Below, piece by piece: positions 8,247 through 16,535 of a stretch of DNA of 35,345 nt. Under the pieces are notes generated by a model. That model had not been told where the DNA came from. It was given only the letters and a program-made list of their open reading frames with translations, and did not search any database. A program made the translations under genes and the position numbers. The DNA lies in NCBI GenBank assembly GCA_016791205.1, contig JAEUNH010000011.1, positions 1 through 35,345 on the forward strand. The letters run 5' to 3'. Origin of the DNA: Rhodocyclaceae bacterium. Lineage in GTDB: Bacteria > Pseudomonadota > Gammaproteobacteria > Burkholderiales > Rhodocyclaceae. The first letter of the stretch is position 1. Every line of letters begins with the position of its first letter.

Positions 8247-10478
8247 TTGAAGCAGCACATCGTCAGATACGCGCTCGGGCTGGTCGTGCTGCTCCTCCTC
8301 CTCGGGCATGCGGCGCGCTTCTACCAGGTCGGTTTCATCAACCGGCTCGACGCGATCATTTATGACACCAAGGTCCGCCTGACCATGCCGCAAAGCGTGG
8401 ACAGCCGGGTGGTCATTGTCGACATCGACGAGAAGTCGCTGGGGGAGTTCGGCCGCTGGCCGTGGGGCCGGGATCGGGTTTCCCAACTGATCAAGAAGCT
8501 CTTCGACCAGCACGGCATCGCCCTGCTGGGGTTCGACGTGGTCTTCGCCGAGCCAGACGACAGCTCCGGACTGAAGGTCCTGGAGGGGCTGGCCCGGGGC
8601 GAGCTGAAGGACAGCCCATCCTTCCAGGCGGCCCTCAAGGAGTTGCGCCCGCAGCTCGACCATGACCGGCTGTTCGCCGAGACCCTCAAGGGGCGCCCGG
8701 TGGTGCTCGGCTATTACTTCTCCACCCGCAGCGACGGCGTCTCCAGCGGCGCCGTGCCGGCGCCGGTGCTGCCGGAGGGCAGCTTCACCGGGCGCAGCAT
8801 CCCATTCACCGTCTGGCAGCACTATGGCGGCAACCTGCCCGAGTTCCAGCAGGCGGCCGGTTCCGGCGGGCATTTCAATCCGATCGTCGATTTCGACGGC
8901 ATCTCGCGCCGGGTGCCCTTGCTGGCGGAGTACAAGGGCCAGTACTACGAGGCCCTGTCGCTGGCCATGGTCCGGGCGCTGCTTGGCCAGCCCAAGGTGG
9001 TCCCCTGGTTTCCCGACGACCGCTGGTTTTCCAGCAAGGGCTACCAGGGCATGGAGGCCATCGACCTGCCCACCGCCCAGGGGACGATGCGCATCCCGGT
9101 GGACGACGAGGTATCCGCGCTGATCCCCTATCGCGGCTACCAGAACAGCTTTCGCTACTATTCGGCCGCCGACATCCTCGCCGACCGCATCAAGCCCGGC
9201 GAACTGAAGGGCAGGATCGTCCTGGTCGGCACCACCGCGCCCGGCCTGCTCGACCTGCGCGCCACACCGGTGGGCGAGGCCTACCCCGGGGTCGAGATCC
9301 ACGCCAACCTGATCACCGGGATGCTCGACGGCGCGATCAAGTTGAAGCCGCCCTACGTGCTCGGCGCCGAGGTGGTCCTGCTGCTGCTGGCGGGCTCGGT
9401 CATGGTGCTGCTGCTGCCCCTGCTCTCCCCCCTGCGCGCCACCCTGGCGGCGCTGCTGGTGCTGCTGCTGGTCGTCACCGCCAACCTGGTTTTCTGGCAT
9501 TACGGCAACCTGGTGATCCCGCTCGGATCGAGCCTGCTGATGGTGCTGGCGCTGTTCGCCCTCAACATGTCCTACGGCTACTTCGTCGAGTCGCGCGCCA
9601 AGCGGCAGTTCACCGAGCTGTTCGGCCAGTATGTCCCGCCCGAGCTGGTGGAGGAGATGAGCCGCAATCCCGAGTCCTACAGCATGGCAGGCCGCAAGGC
9701 CGAGCTGACGGTGCTGTTCTCGGACGTGCGCGGCTTCACGACCATCTCCGAGGGCCTCAGCCCGGAAAATCTGGTGCGGCTGATGAACATCTACCTGACG
9801 GCGATGACCGAGCTGCTGCGCAAGAACCGCGGCACCGTCGACAAATACATCGGCGACGCGGTGATGGCCTTCTGGGGTGCGCCGGTGGCCGATGCCGAGC
9901 ATGCCCGCCATGCGGTGATCACGGCCATGGAGATGCAGGCGGCGCTGCCGGCGGTGAACCGCAGCCTGGCCCAGCACGGCTGGCCGGAATTGCACATTGG
10001 CGTCGGGGTCAATACCGGCGAGATGACGGTCGGCGACATGGGGTCGTCCGTCCGCCAGGCGTATACTGTGATGGGCGACGCGGTGAACCTGGGGTCGCGG
10101 CTGGAAGGGATCACCAAGCAATACGGGGTCGACATCCTGGTGGGCGAGTCGACCCGCAAGGCCATCAAGGACATCGTCTTCCGCGAGGTCGATCGGGTCC
10201 AGGTCAAGGGCAAGGAGGAACCGGTCGCCATCTACGAGCCGCTCGGCCTGGAAGGCGAGGTCGGCAAGGCCGTGCAGGAGGAGCTCAAGCTGTGGAACCA
10301 GACGCTGCGGCATTACCGCGCCCAGGAATGGGACCAGGCCGAGGTGGCGCTGCTCAACCTGACTCGCATGGCGCCCGCTCGGGGGCTGTACGGCAAATAC
10401 ATGGAACGCGTCGCCCAGTTGCGCAAGAACCCGCCCGAAGCGGGCTGGAAGGGCGTGTGGAAATTCGACACCAAATGA
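8247..10478 (+). CDS. CHASE2-domain class III adenylate cyclase
   Basis: This membrane receptor cyclase of 743 residues is expected to make cAMP from ATP. Order: an N-terminal membrane anchor (about 6-22), an extracytoplasmic CHASE2 domain (about 35-360), three membrane helices (about 370-445), a catalytic domain (about 475-650), and a helical TPR-like tail (about 665-743). Metal-binding aspartates lie in LFSDVRGFT and YIGDAVMAFWG. DKYIGD and YTVMGDAVN supply the Lys and Thr that usually specify adenine. I prefer the TTG at 8247 over the ATG at 8226: AAAGGGAG lies 5 nt upstream, and the resulting N-terminus MKQHIVRYALG fits this family. The sensor layout copies that of the kinase at the head of the operon. 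Confidence 0.93.
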   Translation: MKQHIVRYALGLVVLLLLLGHAARFYQVGFINRLDAIIYDTKVRLTMPQSVDSRVVIVDIDEKSLGEFGRWPWGRDRVSQLIKKLFDQHGIALLGFDVVFAEPDDSSGLKVLEGLARGELKDSPSFQAALKELRPQLDHDRLFAETLKGRPVVLGYYFSTRSDGVSSGAVPAPVLPEGSFTGRSIPFTVWQHYGGNLPEFQQAAGSGGHFNPIVDFDGISRRVPLLAEYKGQYYEALSLAMVRALLGQPKVVPWFPDDRWFSSKGYQGMEAIDLPTAQGTMRIPVDDEVSALIPYRGYQNSFRYYSAADILADRIKPGELKGRIVLVGTTAPGLLDLRATPVGEAYPGVEIHANLITGMLDGAIKLKPPYVLGAEVVLLLLAGSVMVLLLPLLSPLRATLAALLVLLLVVTANLVFWHYGNLVIPLGSSLLMVLALFALNMSYGYFVESRAKRQFTELFGQYVPPELVEEMSRNPESYSMAGRKAELTVLFSDVRGFTTISEGLSPENLVRLMNIYLTAMTELLRKNRGTVDKYIGDAVMAFWGAPVADAEHARHAVITAMEMQAALPAVNRSLAQHGWPELHIGVGVNTGEMTVGDMGSSVRQAYTVMGDAVNLGSRLEGITKQYGVDILVGESTRKAIKDIVFREVDRVQVKGKEEPVAIYEPLGLEGEVGKAVQEELKLWNQTLRHYRAQEWDQAEVALLNLTRMAPARGLYGKYMERVAQLRKNPPEAGWKGVWKFDTK

Positions 10479-10536
10479 CGGCCATCGCCCATCGCCCGGC
10501 GTCGCCGTCCTGCGCAGACCGACTTTTGGAGGCGGC

Positions 10537-11304
10537 ATGAAGGTACGCGTTCTCGGTTGCAGTGGCGGCATCGGCGGGCGGCACCTGCGGACCACCTCGC
10601 TGCTGGTCGACCACGACATCCTGATCGACGCCGGAACCGGGGTCGGCGACCTGTCGCTGGCCGAACTGGCGCTCATCGACCACGTCTTCATCACCCATTC
10701 CCACCTCGACCACCTGGCCTGCCTGCCGTTCATGGTCGACACCGTCGGCGACATGCGCAGCAAGCCGCTCACCGTGCATGCCACCCAGGCCACCCTGGAG
10801 ATCATCCAGGCGCACCTGTTCAACTGGGCCATCTGGCCGGACTTCTCCGAGATCCCGAGCCGCGACCGGCCCTTCATGCGCTATGCCGAGACCCGGCTTG
10901 GCAAGACCGTCAAGGTCGATGGCCGCGAAATCACCCCCCTGCCGGCCAGCCACACCGTTCCCGCCGTCGGCTATCGGCTCGACAGCGGCGAAGGCAGCCT
11001 GGTGTTCAGCGGCGACACGACGGTGTGCGACGACCTGTGGAAGGCGGTCAACAAGATCCGCAACCTGCGCTATCTGATCATCGAGACCGCCTTCTCCAAC
11101 CGCGAACGGCAGCTGGCCGTCGCCTCCAAGCACCTCTGTCCGGACATGCTCAAGGAGGAACTGCACAAGCTGCAGCGGGAGGCGGAGATCTACATCACCC
11201 ATCTCAAGCCCGGGCAGATCGAACTGACCATGCAGGAGATCGAGGAGTTCATCGGCGAGTACAAGCCGCGCATGCTGCAGAACAACCAGGTGTTCGAGCT
11301 GTGA
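10537..11304 (+). CDS. Metallo-beta-lactamase-fold hydrolase, probable 3',5'-cAMP phosphodiesterase
   Basis: This cytoplasmic 255-residue MBL-fold protein has the full set of metal ligands: H54-S-H56-L-D58-H59, H139 (ASHTVP), D160 (FSGDTT) and H222 (ITHLKPGQ). The HxHLDHL block matches the first part of the class II cyclic-nucleotide phosphodiesterase signature as I recall it. The later positions differ, so the substrate is not proven. Its place directly behind an adenylate cyclase and in front of a cyclic-nucleotide-binding protein makes cAMP hydrolysis the best guess. The alternative is an RNase Z-like or other phosphodiester hydrolase. It starts at ATG 10537 with TTGGAGGCGGC upstream. Its stop overlaps the next start. 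Confidence 0.8.
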   Translation: MKVRVLGCSGGIGGRHLRTTSLLVDHDILIDAGTGVGDLSLAELALIDHVFITHSHLDHLACLPFMVDTVGDMRSKPLTVHATQATLEIIQAHLFNWAIWPDFSEIPSRDRPFMRYAETRLGKTVKVDGREITPLPASHTVPAVGYRLDSGEGSLVFSGDTTVCDDLWKAVNKIRNLRYLIIETAFSNRERQLAVASKHLCPDMLKEELHKLQREAEIYITHLKPGQIELTMQEIEEFIGEYKPRMLQNNQVFEL

Positions 11305-12365
11305 GCGGGAATGGCGTATCGGTCGATCTGCTGAAGCGGCTGGAGCCGCTGGGGGCGCTGTCCGCCGACAGCCTGCGGGAGATCTCCCGCATGTGCTATG
11401 TCGAGAAGGTCAGCCGCAATCTCGACCCCTTCCGCCTCAAGGGTCTGGCGGGCCAGGCCGTCTATCTCGTCAAGGGAGAGCTGAAGCTGGATCTGCCCGA
11501 CTCGAGTTCAGAAATCCTGGTCGGCGGGACCGAAGCCTCCTGCCGCTCGCTCGACAAGCGCAAGCCGCAATTCATCGCCACCAAGGCGATCACCGACGTC
11601 GAGCTGATCCGGATCGACGAGGAAGTGCTCGACATCATGCTGACCTGGGACCAGCTGGCCGCGCCGACCGCCCAGGTGGCGAGCAAGTCGATGGACACCA
11701 CCGACATGACGGACTGGCGCACGCTATCCGGCATGTTTGCCGCGGAGAACCTGACCAGCGGAATTTTTTCCTCCCTGCCGCCGGCCCATATCGAAGAACT
11801 GCTGCGGCGCTTCCAGCGCGTCAAGACTGCCAGCGGACAGGAGATCATCCGCGAGGGCGAAGAAGGGGACTTCTACTACGTCATCGAAAGCGGCCGCTGC
11901 CAGGTCAGGCGCCAGGTGGGCGGGGCCAGCGTCGAGCTGGCCGAGCTGAAGGCCGGCGACGCCTTCGGCGAGGAGGCCCTGGTGGCCAATGCCCGCCGCA
12001 ACGCCAGCGTCGGCATGAAGACCGACGGGGTGCTGTTGCGGCTGGCCAAGGCCGACTTCATCGAGCTGCTCAAGGAGCCGCTGATGCACCGCCTGTCGCG
12101 CAGCGAGGCCGAGCGGCTGGTCGCCGCCGGCGCGCTGTGGCTGGATGTGCGCTTCCCGGCCGAATACCTTGCCGACAAGCTGCCGGGGGCGATCAGCATT
12201 CCGCTCAACGAAATCCGCAATATGTTCGGGACCCTCGACAAGCGGAAAGAGTATATTGCTTATTGCCAAACCGGCCGCCGCAGCTCGGCGGCGGCCTTCC
12301 TGCTGTCCCAACGCGGCTACAAGGCCTACCTGCTGGAAGGCGGTTTGCGCGGCGACGCGGCTTAG
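11301..12365 (+). CDS. Cyclic-nucleotide-binding domain protein with C-terminal rhodanese domain
   Basis: This is a cytoplasmic 354-residue three-domain protein. The first domain (about 10-135) looks like a degenerate cyclic-nucleotide-binding (CNB) fold without a phosphate-binding cassette. The second (about 150-265) is an intact CNB domain: its cassette FGEEALVANARRNAS carries E224 and R233 at the positions that bind the cyclic phosphate and ribose. The third (about 272-354) is a single rhodanese domain with candidate catalytic C322 in CQTGRRSSAA. CNB proteins of this type sense cAMP; what the rhodanese acts on is unknown. There is no DNA-binding helix-turn-helix, so it is not a CRP-type regulator. 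It starts at GTG 11301, overlapping the previous stop by 4 nt. Confidence 0.9.
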   Translation: MSGNGVSVDLLKRLEPLGALSADSLREISRMCYVEKVSRNLDPFRLKGLAGQAVYLVKGELKLDLPDSSSEILVGGTEASCRSLDKRKPQFIATKAITDVELIRIDEEVLDIMLTWDQLAAPTAQVASKSMDTTDMTDWRTLSGMFAAENLTSGIFSSLPPAHIEELLRRFQRVKTASGQEIIREGEEGDFYYVIESGRCQVRRQVGGASVELAELKAGDAFGEEALVANARRNASVGMKTDGVLLRLAKADFIELLKEPLMHRLSRSEAERLVAAGALWLDVRFPAEYLADKLPGAISIPLNEIRNMFGTLDKRKEYIAYCQTGRRSSAAAFLLSQRGYKAYLLEGGLRGDAA

Positions 12366-12399
12366 ACGCGGTTCCCACTGGCTCGGGGGATGATCGGTT

Positions 12400-14778
12400 A
12401 TGAGTGCGGTACTCGGCACGACACAGGATTCAGGGGCGGCGGGCGACGTCGCCAGCCGCCTGACGTTCTTCAAGAGCCTGCAGACGGTCACCAACAAGAT
12501 CCATGCGACGGCCAACATCGACGAGATCATGCTCGAGCTGTCGCAGGACATCTGCACCCTGTTCAGCGCCGATCGCCTGACCATCTATTCGGTGAGCGAG
12601 GACAAGTCCTCGATCGTCTCCAAGGTCAAGACCGGCCTGAATTCCTTCAAGGACCTGCGCCTGCCCATCGCCGACCAGAGCATCGCCGGCTTCGTCGCCC
12701 TGTCCAAGAAGCTGGCCAACATCCGCGACGTCTACGATGAAGCCGAGCTGAAATCGCACACCCCCAGCCTGCGTTTCCTGCAAGAGGTGGACAAGCGCAC
12801 CGGCTACCGCACCAAGCAGATGCTGGTGGCGCCGATCACCGACGCCCACAGCGGCGAGCTGCTCGGCGTCGTCCAGCTGATCAACAACAAGGTCGGCGCG
12901 CCCTTCAGCCAGGTGGCCGAGGAGGGCGTCAAGGGCCTCTGCGAGACGCTGGCCATCGCCTTCGCCCAGCGCCAGAAGCAGCCGGCCCACGTCGTCAAAT
13001 CCAAGTACGACCACCTGGTCGCCGACGCCGTGCTCTCCGCCGCCGAGTTCGACCTCGCCACCCGCTCGGCGCGGCGCAAGGGGCTCGACATCGAGGACGT
13101 TCTGCAGAGCGAGTTCCAGGTCAAGCTGGCGGCCATCGGCGCGGCCCTCTCCAAGTTCTTCGGCGTGCCCTACGAACCCTACAAGGGCGACCGCATCAAG
13201 CCGATGGACCTGCTGAAGAACCTCAAGCGCGACTATGTCGAGGCTAACCAGTGGCTGCCGATCGAGGAGACCAAGGAGGGCGTGGTGATCCTGACGATGG
13301 ACCCCGAGCAGGTGAAGAGCTCGCGGATCGTCAATAACGTCTTTCCCAAGAGCAAGCTGGTCTTTCGCGTCACCACGATCGGCGAGTTCAAGCAGTCGAT
13401 CGACCAGTTCTACGGCGCGGCCGCCGATTACGGAACGGTCGGCGATCTGCTCTCCGGGCTCGACGAGGGCGAGGAGGGCGCCACCGACCTGACCAGCGAC
13501 GATCTCTCGGCGGCGGCCGACAACGAGCTGGTCAAGCTGGTCAACAAGATCATCATCGACGCCTACAACCAGGGCGCCTCGGACATCCACATCGAGCCGC
13601 GGCCGGGCAAGGACAAGACCATGATCCGCTTCCGCCGGGACGGCTCGCTGGCGCCCTACATCGAGGTGCCGGCCAGCTACCGCAACGCCCTGGTGGCGCG
13701 CCTGAAGATCATGTGCGACCTGGACATCTCGGAGCGCAGGAAGCCGCAGGACGGCAAGATCAAGTTCAAGAAGTTCGGTCCCCTCGACATCGAGCTGCGG
13801 GTGGCGACCATCCCCTCCGCCGGCGGCGTCGAGGACGTGGTGATGCGGATCCTTGCCGCCGGCGAGCCGATCCCGCTGGAGAAGCTGGGCATCCTGCCGG
13901 GCAACCTGGAGCGCCTGAAGTCGGTGGTGGAGAAGCCCTACGGCCTGTTCTTCGTCTGCGGCCCGACCGGCTCCGGCAAGACCACCACCCTGCACTCGGT
14001 GCTGAAGCACCTCAACACCCCCGACACCAAGATATGGACCGCCGAGGATCCGGTCGAGATCACCCAGAGGGGCCTGCGCCAGGTGCAGATCAACCGCAAG
14101 GCCGGCCTGGATTTCGCCACCATCATGCGGGCCTTCCTGCGCGCCGACCCGGACATCATCATGGTCGGCGAGATGCGCGACAAGGAGACCGTCTCGATCG
14201 GCATCGAGGCCTCGCTCACCGGCCACCTGGTGTTCGCCACCCTGCACACCAACAGCGCCCCCGAGTCGATCACCCGCCTGCTCGACATGGGCATGGACCC
14301 CTTCAACTTCGCCGACGCCCTGCTCGGCATCCTGGCGCAGCGCCTGGGCAAACGGCTGTGCGGCGAATGCAAGCAGGCCTACGCGCCGACGCCGGAAGAA
14401 ATGAAGAGCCTGCTCACCGAGTACTGCGAGGAGCTGCTCAACACCGACACCTTCAAGAAGGACGCCAAGGCCGCCTACGAGGCGGTGTACAAGGAATGGA
14501 CCCAGGCCTACGCCAACGACAAGGGCCAGTTCACCCTCTACCGCGCCAAGGGCTGCGACAAGTGCAACAACACCGGCTACAAGGGCCGGGTCGGCCTGCA
14601 CGAGCTGCTGGTCGGCTCCGACATGATCAAGAAGCAGATCCAGGAGCACGCCCGGGTGGCGGAGCTGCTGGCCACGGGGCTGAACGAAGGCATGCTGACC
14701 CTGAAGATGGACGGCATCCAGAAAGTCCTGCAGGGCATCACCGACATCAAGCAGATCCGCTCCGTCTGCATCAAGTAG
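12400..14778 (+). CDS. GspE/PilB-family secretion ATPase with N-terminal GAF domain
   Basis: This is a 792-residue hexameric motor ATPase of the type II secretion/type IV pilus extension class. Order: GAF domain (about 22-192), a diverged GspE N-terminal (MshEN-like) domain (about 198-340), N2 and RecA-like ATPase domains (about 375-780). Motifs: ASDIHIEP, Walker A GPTGSGKTT (521-529), Asp box, Walker B IIMVGEMRD, His box TLHTNSAPES, and the zinc site CxxC at about 654 with CDKC at about 719. The GAF domain has N163-K164 and F169-x3-A-E, close to the NKxnFx3DE signature of cyclic-nucleotide-binding GAF domains. The MshEN-like domain lacks the usual RLGxxLV c-di-GMP motif. The main PilB normally sits with PilC/PilD, so this may be a specialised paralogue. 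It starts at ATG 12400 behind GGGGA. Confidence 0.92.
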   Translation: MSAVLGTTQDSGAAGDVASRLTFFKSLQTVTNKIHATANIDEIMLELSQDICTLFSADRLTIYSVSEDKSSIVSKVKTGLNSFKDLRLPIADQSIAGFVALSKKLANIRDVYDEAELKSHTPSLRFLQEVDKRTGYRTKQMLVAPITDAHSGELLGVVQLINNKVGAPFSQVAEEGVKGLCETLAIAFAQRQKQPAHVVKSKYDHLVADAVLSAAEFDLATRSARRKGLDIEDVLQSEFQVKLAAIGAALSKFFGVPYEPYKGDRIKPMDLLKNLKRDYVEANQWLPIEETKEGVVILTMDPEQVKSSRIVNNVFPKSKLVFRVTTIGEFKQSIDQFYGAAADYGTVGDLLSGLDEGEEGATDLTSDDLSAAADNELVKLVNKIIIDAYNQGASDIHIEPRPGKDKTMIRFRRDGSLAPYIEVPASYRNALVARLKIMCDLDISERRKPQDGKIKFKKFGPLDIELRVATIPSAGGVEDVVMRILAAGEPIPLEKLGILPGNLERLKSVVEKPYGLFFVCGPTGSGKTTTLHSVLKHLNTPDTKIWTAEDPVEITQRGLRQVQINRKAGLDFATIMRAFLRADPDIIMVGEMRDKETVSIGIEASLTGHLVFATLHTNSAPESITRLLDMGMDPFNFADALLGILAQRLGKRLCGECKQAYAPTPEEMKSLLTEYCEELLNTDTFKKDAKAAYEAVYKEWTQAYANDKGQFTLYRAKGCDKCNNTGYKGRVGLHELLVGSDMIKKQIQEHARVAELLATGLNEGMLTLKMDGIQKVLQGITDIKQIRSVCIK

Positions 14779-14791
14779 GAATAACGGCCCC

Positions 14792-16441
14792 GTGGATACC
14801 GTCGAGGATCTCTTCCGCCGCTTCGAGCAGCTCAACGCCATCGGCGCGGCGCTCTCGCACGAGCGCGACATCGACCGGCTGCTCGAGAACATCCTGCTCG
14901 CCGCCAAGACCATCACCCATGCCGACGGCGGCACGCTGTACCGGATGACCGAAGACGAAGCCAGCCTGCGCTTCGAGATCGTCAGGAACGACAGCCTGAA
15001 GATCGCCATGGGCGGCGCCTCGGGCAAGCCGATCCCCTTCCCGCCGCTGCCCCTCAAGACCGAGGGGGGCGAGGCGAACAACTCGATGGTGGCCGCCTAC
15101 GCCGCGATCCACCAGAAGACGGTGAATATCGCCGACGCCTACGTGGCCGAGGGCTTCGATTTCACCGGCACCCGCAAGTTCGACGAGCGCACCGGCTACC
15201 GCTCGCAATCCTTCCTTACCGTGCCGATGAAGAACCACGAGAACGCGGTGATCGGCGTGCTGCAGCTGATCAACGCCATCGACCCGGACACCCAAAAGGT
15301 GGTGCCCTTCTCGGCCGCCGACCAGCGCCTGGCCGAATCGCTGGCCTCGCAGGCCGCCATCGCGCTCACCAACCGTCAGCTCATCGACCAGCTGGAGCGG
15401 CTGTTCGAATCCTTCATCCAGCTGATCAACGTGGCGATCGACGAGAAGTCGCCCTACACCGGCGGCCACTGCGAGCGGGTGCCGGTGCTGACCATGATGC
15501 TGGCCGAGGCGGTGAACGCCACCCGCGCCGGCGCGCTGGCCGACTTCAGCATGAGCGACAAGGACCGCTACGAGCTGAAGATCGCCGGCCTGCTGCACGA
15601 CTGCGGCAAGGTCACCACCCCGGTGCACGTGGTCGACAAGGCCACCAAGCTGCAGACCCTGTTCGACCGCATTCACCTCGTCGACACCCGCTTCGAGGTG
15701 CTCAAGCGCGACGCCCAGATCGCCATGCTGAAGGCCAGGTCGGCACTTCGCAACGGCCAGGACGAGCTTGCCGGGAAGGCGCTCGAAGAGGATCTCGCCC
15801 GCCATCTGGCCCAACTCGATTCCGACCGCGAGTTCCTGCGCCGCGCCAACATCGGCTCGGAGGCCATGACCGCCGAGGACCAGGAGCGGGTCCGGCGGAT
15901 CGGCACAGGCTACCGCTGGATCGACGTCGACGGCCGGCCCGCCAACTTCCTGAGCGACGAGGAGCTGGAAAACCTCAACATCCGCGCCGGCACCCTGACC
16001 CAGAAGGAGCGCGAGACCATCAACTACCACATCGTCGCCACCATCAAGATGCTGGAGCAGCTGCCCTGGCCCAAGCACCTGAAGAACGTGCCGGAGTACG
16101 CCGGCGGCCACCACGAGCGGATGGACGGCAAGGGCTACCCGAAGGGCCTCGTCCGCGAAGAGATGAGCGTCCAGGCGCGGGTGATGGGCATCGCCGACAT
16201 CTTCGAGGCCCTCACCGCCCGCGACCGACCCTACAAGCGCGGCAAGACGCTGTCGGAGTCGCTGGAGATCCTCGGCAAGTTCAAGCTCAACGGCCACATC
16301 GACCCGGACCTCTTCGACGTTTTCGTCGGCCAGAAGGTGTATCTCAAGTACGCCGAGAAATTCCTCGACCCGGAGCAGATCGACGAGGTGGATGAAAAGT
16401 CGATTCCGGGCTATCGCATTGCTGCAACGCAGCAGAGGTGA
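14792..16441 (+). CDS. GAF/HD-GYP domain c-di-GMP phosphodiesterase
   Basis: This is a soluble 549-residue protein. A GAF domain (about 18-200) contains FDERTGYRS, closely like KRTGYRT in the GAF of the preceding ATPase. An HD-GYP domain (about 205-505) follows, with HD at H269-D270 (GLLHDCGK) and H440-H441-E-R-M-D-G-K-G-Y-P. HD-GYP proteins hydrolyse c-di-GMP to pGpG or GMP, and the catalytic and GYP residues are intact. About 100 extra residues, rich in charged and coiled-coil-like sequence, sit between the HD and HHExxDGxGYP motifs. The start is GTG 14792, 13 nt after the ATPase stop, with AGGA upstream. It is the last gene of the signalling operon and lies just before pilA. Confidence 0.93.
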   Translation: MDTVEDLFRRFEQLNAIGAALSHERDIDRLLENILLAAKTITHADGGTLYRMTEDEASLRFEIVRNDSLKIAMGGASGKPIPFPPLPLKTEGGEANNSMVAAYAAIHQKTVNIADAYVAEGFDFTGTRKFDERTGYRSQSFLTVPMKNHENAVIGVLQLINAIDPDTQKVVPFSAADQRLAESLASQAAIALTNRQLIDQLERLFESFIQLINVAIDEKSPYTGGHCERVPVLTMMLAEAVNATRAGALADFSMSDKDRYELKIAGLLHDCGKVTTPVHVVDKATKLQTLFDRIHLVDTRFEVLKRDAQIAMLKARSALRNGQDELAGKALEEDLARHLAQLDSDREFLRRANIGSEAMTAEDQERVRRIGTGYRWIDVDGRPANFLSDEELENLNIRAGTLTQKERETINYHIVATIKMLEQLPWPKHLKNVPEYAGGHHERMDGKGYPKGLVREEMSVQARVMGIADIFEALTARDRPYKRGKTLSESLEILGKFKLNGHIDPDLFDVFVGQKVYLKYAEKFLDPEQIDEVDEKSIPGYRIAATQQR

Positions 16442-16454
16442 CGCGAATCGTCAC
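16438..16454. promoter_or_regulatory. Palindrome across the HD-GYP stop codon, upstream of the pilA promoter
   Basis: GTGACGcgaatCGTCAC has perfect 6-bp arms and overlaps the TGA at 16439-16441. Its centre is about 115 nt upstream of the predicted pilA transcription start, a usual distance for a sigma-54 enhancer-binding protein such as PilR. It could also be a weak hairpin at the end of the operon, but no T-run follows. Confidence 0.4.
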
Positions 16455-16535
16455 ATCATGACCATCGAAACGAGCCGTACCCTAGCGCTGCCGCCCGATT
16501 CCACCTAAAACAAGAGCTTAGGCTTCTGGCCAGGC

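Noticed and set aside
8127..10877. A 916-codon minus-strand frame opposite the adenylate cyclase
   Set aside because: No recognisable motif and it spans several real genes. The plus strand has CHASE2 and cyclase motifs.
8247..12365. Cyclase plus neighbours as a nucleotide-based antiphage system (CBASS or Pycsar type)
   Set aside because: The cyclase is a CHASE2 membrane receptor, and the reader lacks a toxic effector domain such as TIR, nuclease or membrane-pore segments. Context is housekeeping and pilus-linked.
12430..15081. An 883-codon minus-strand frame opposite the GspE/PilB-type ATPase
   Set aside because: Rich in Val, Leu, Asp, His and Gly without family features; it covers the Walker A and zinc motifs of the real gene.
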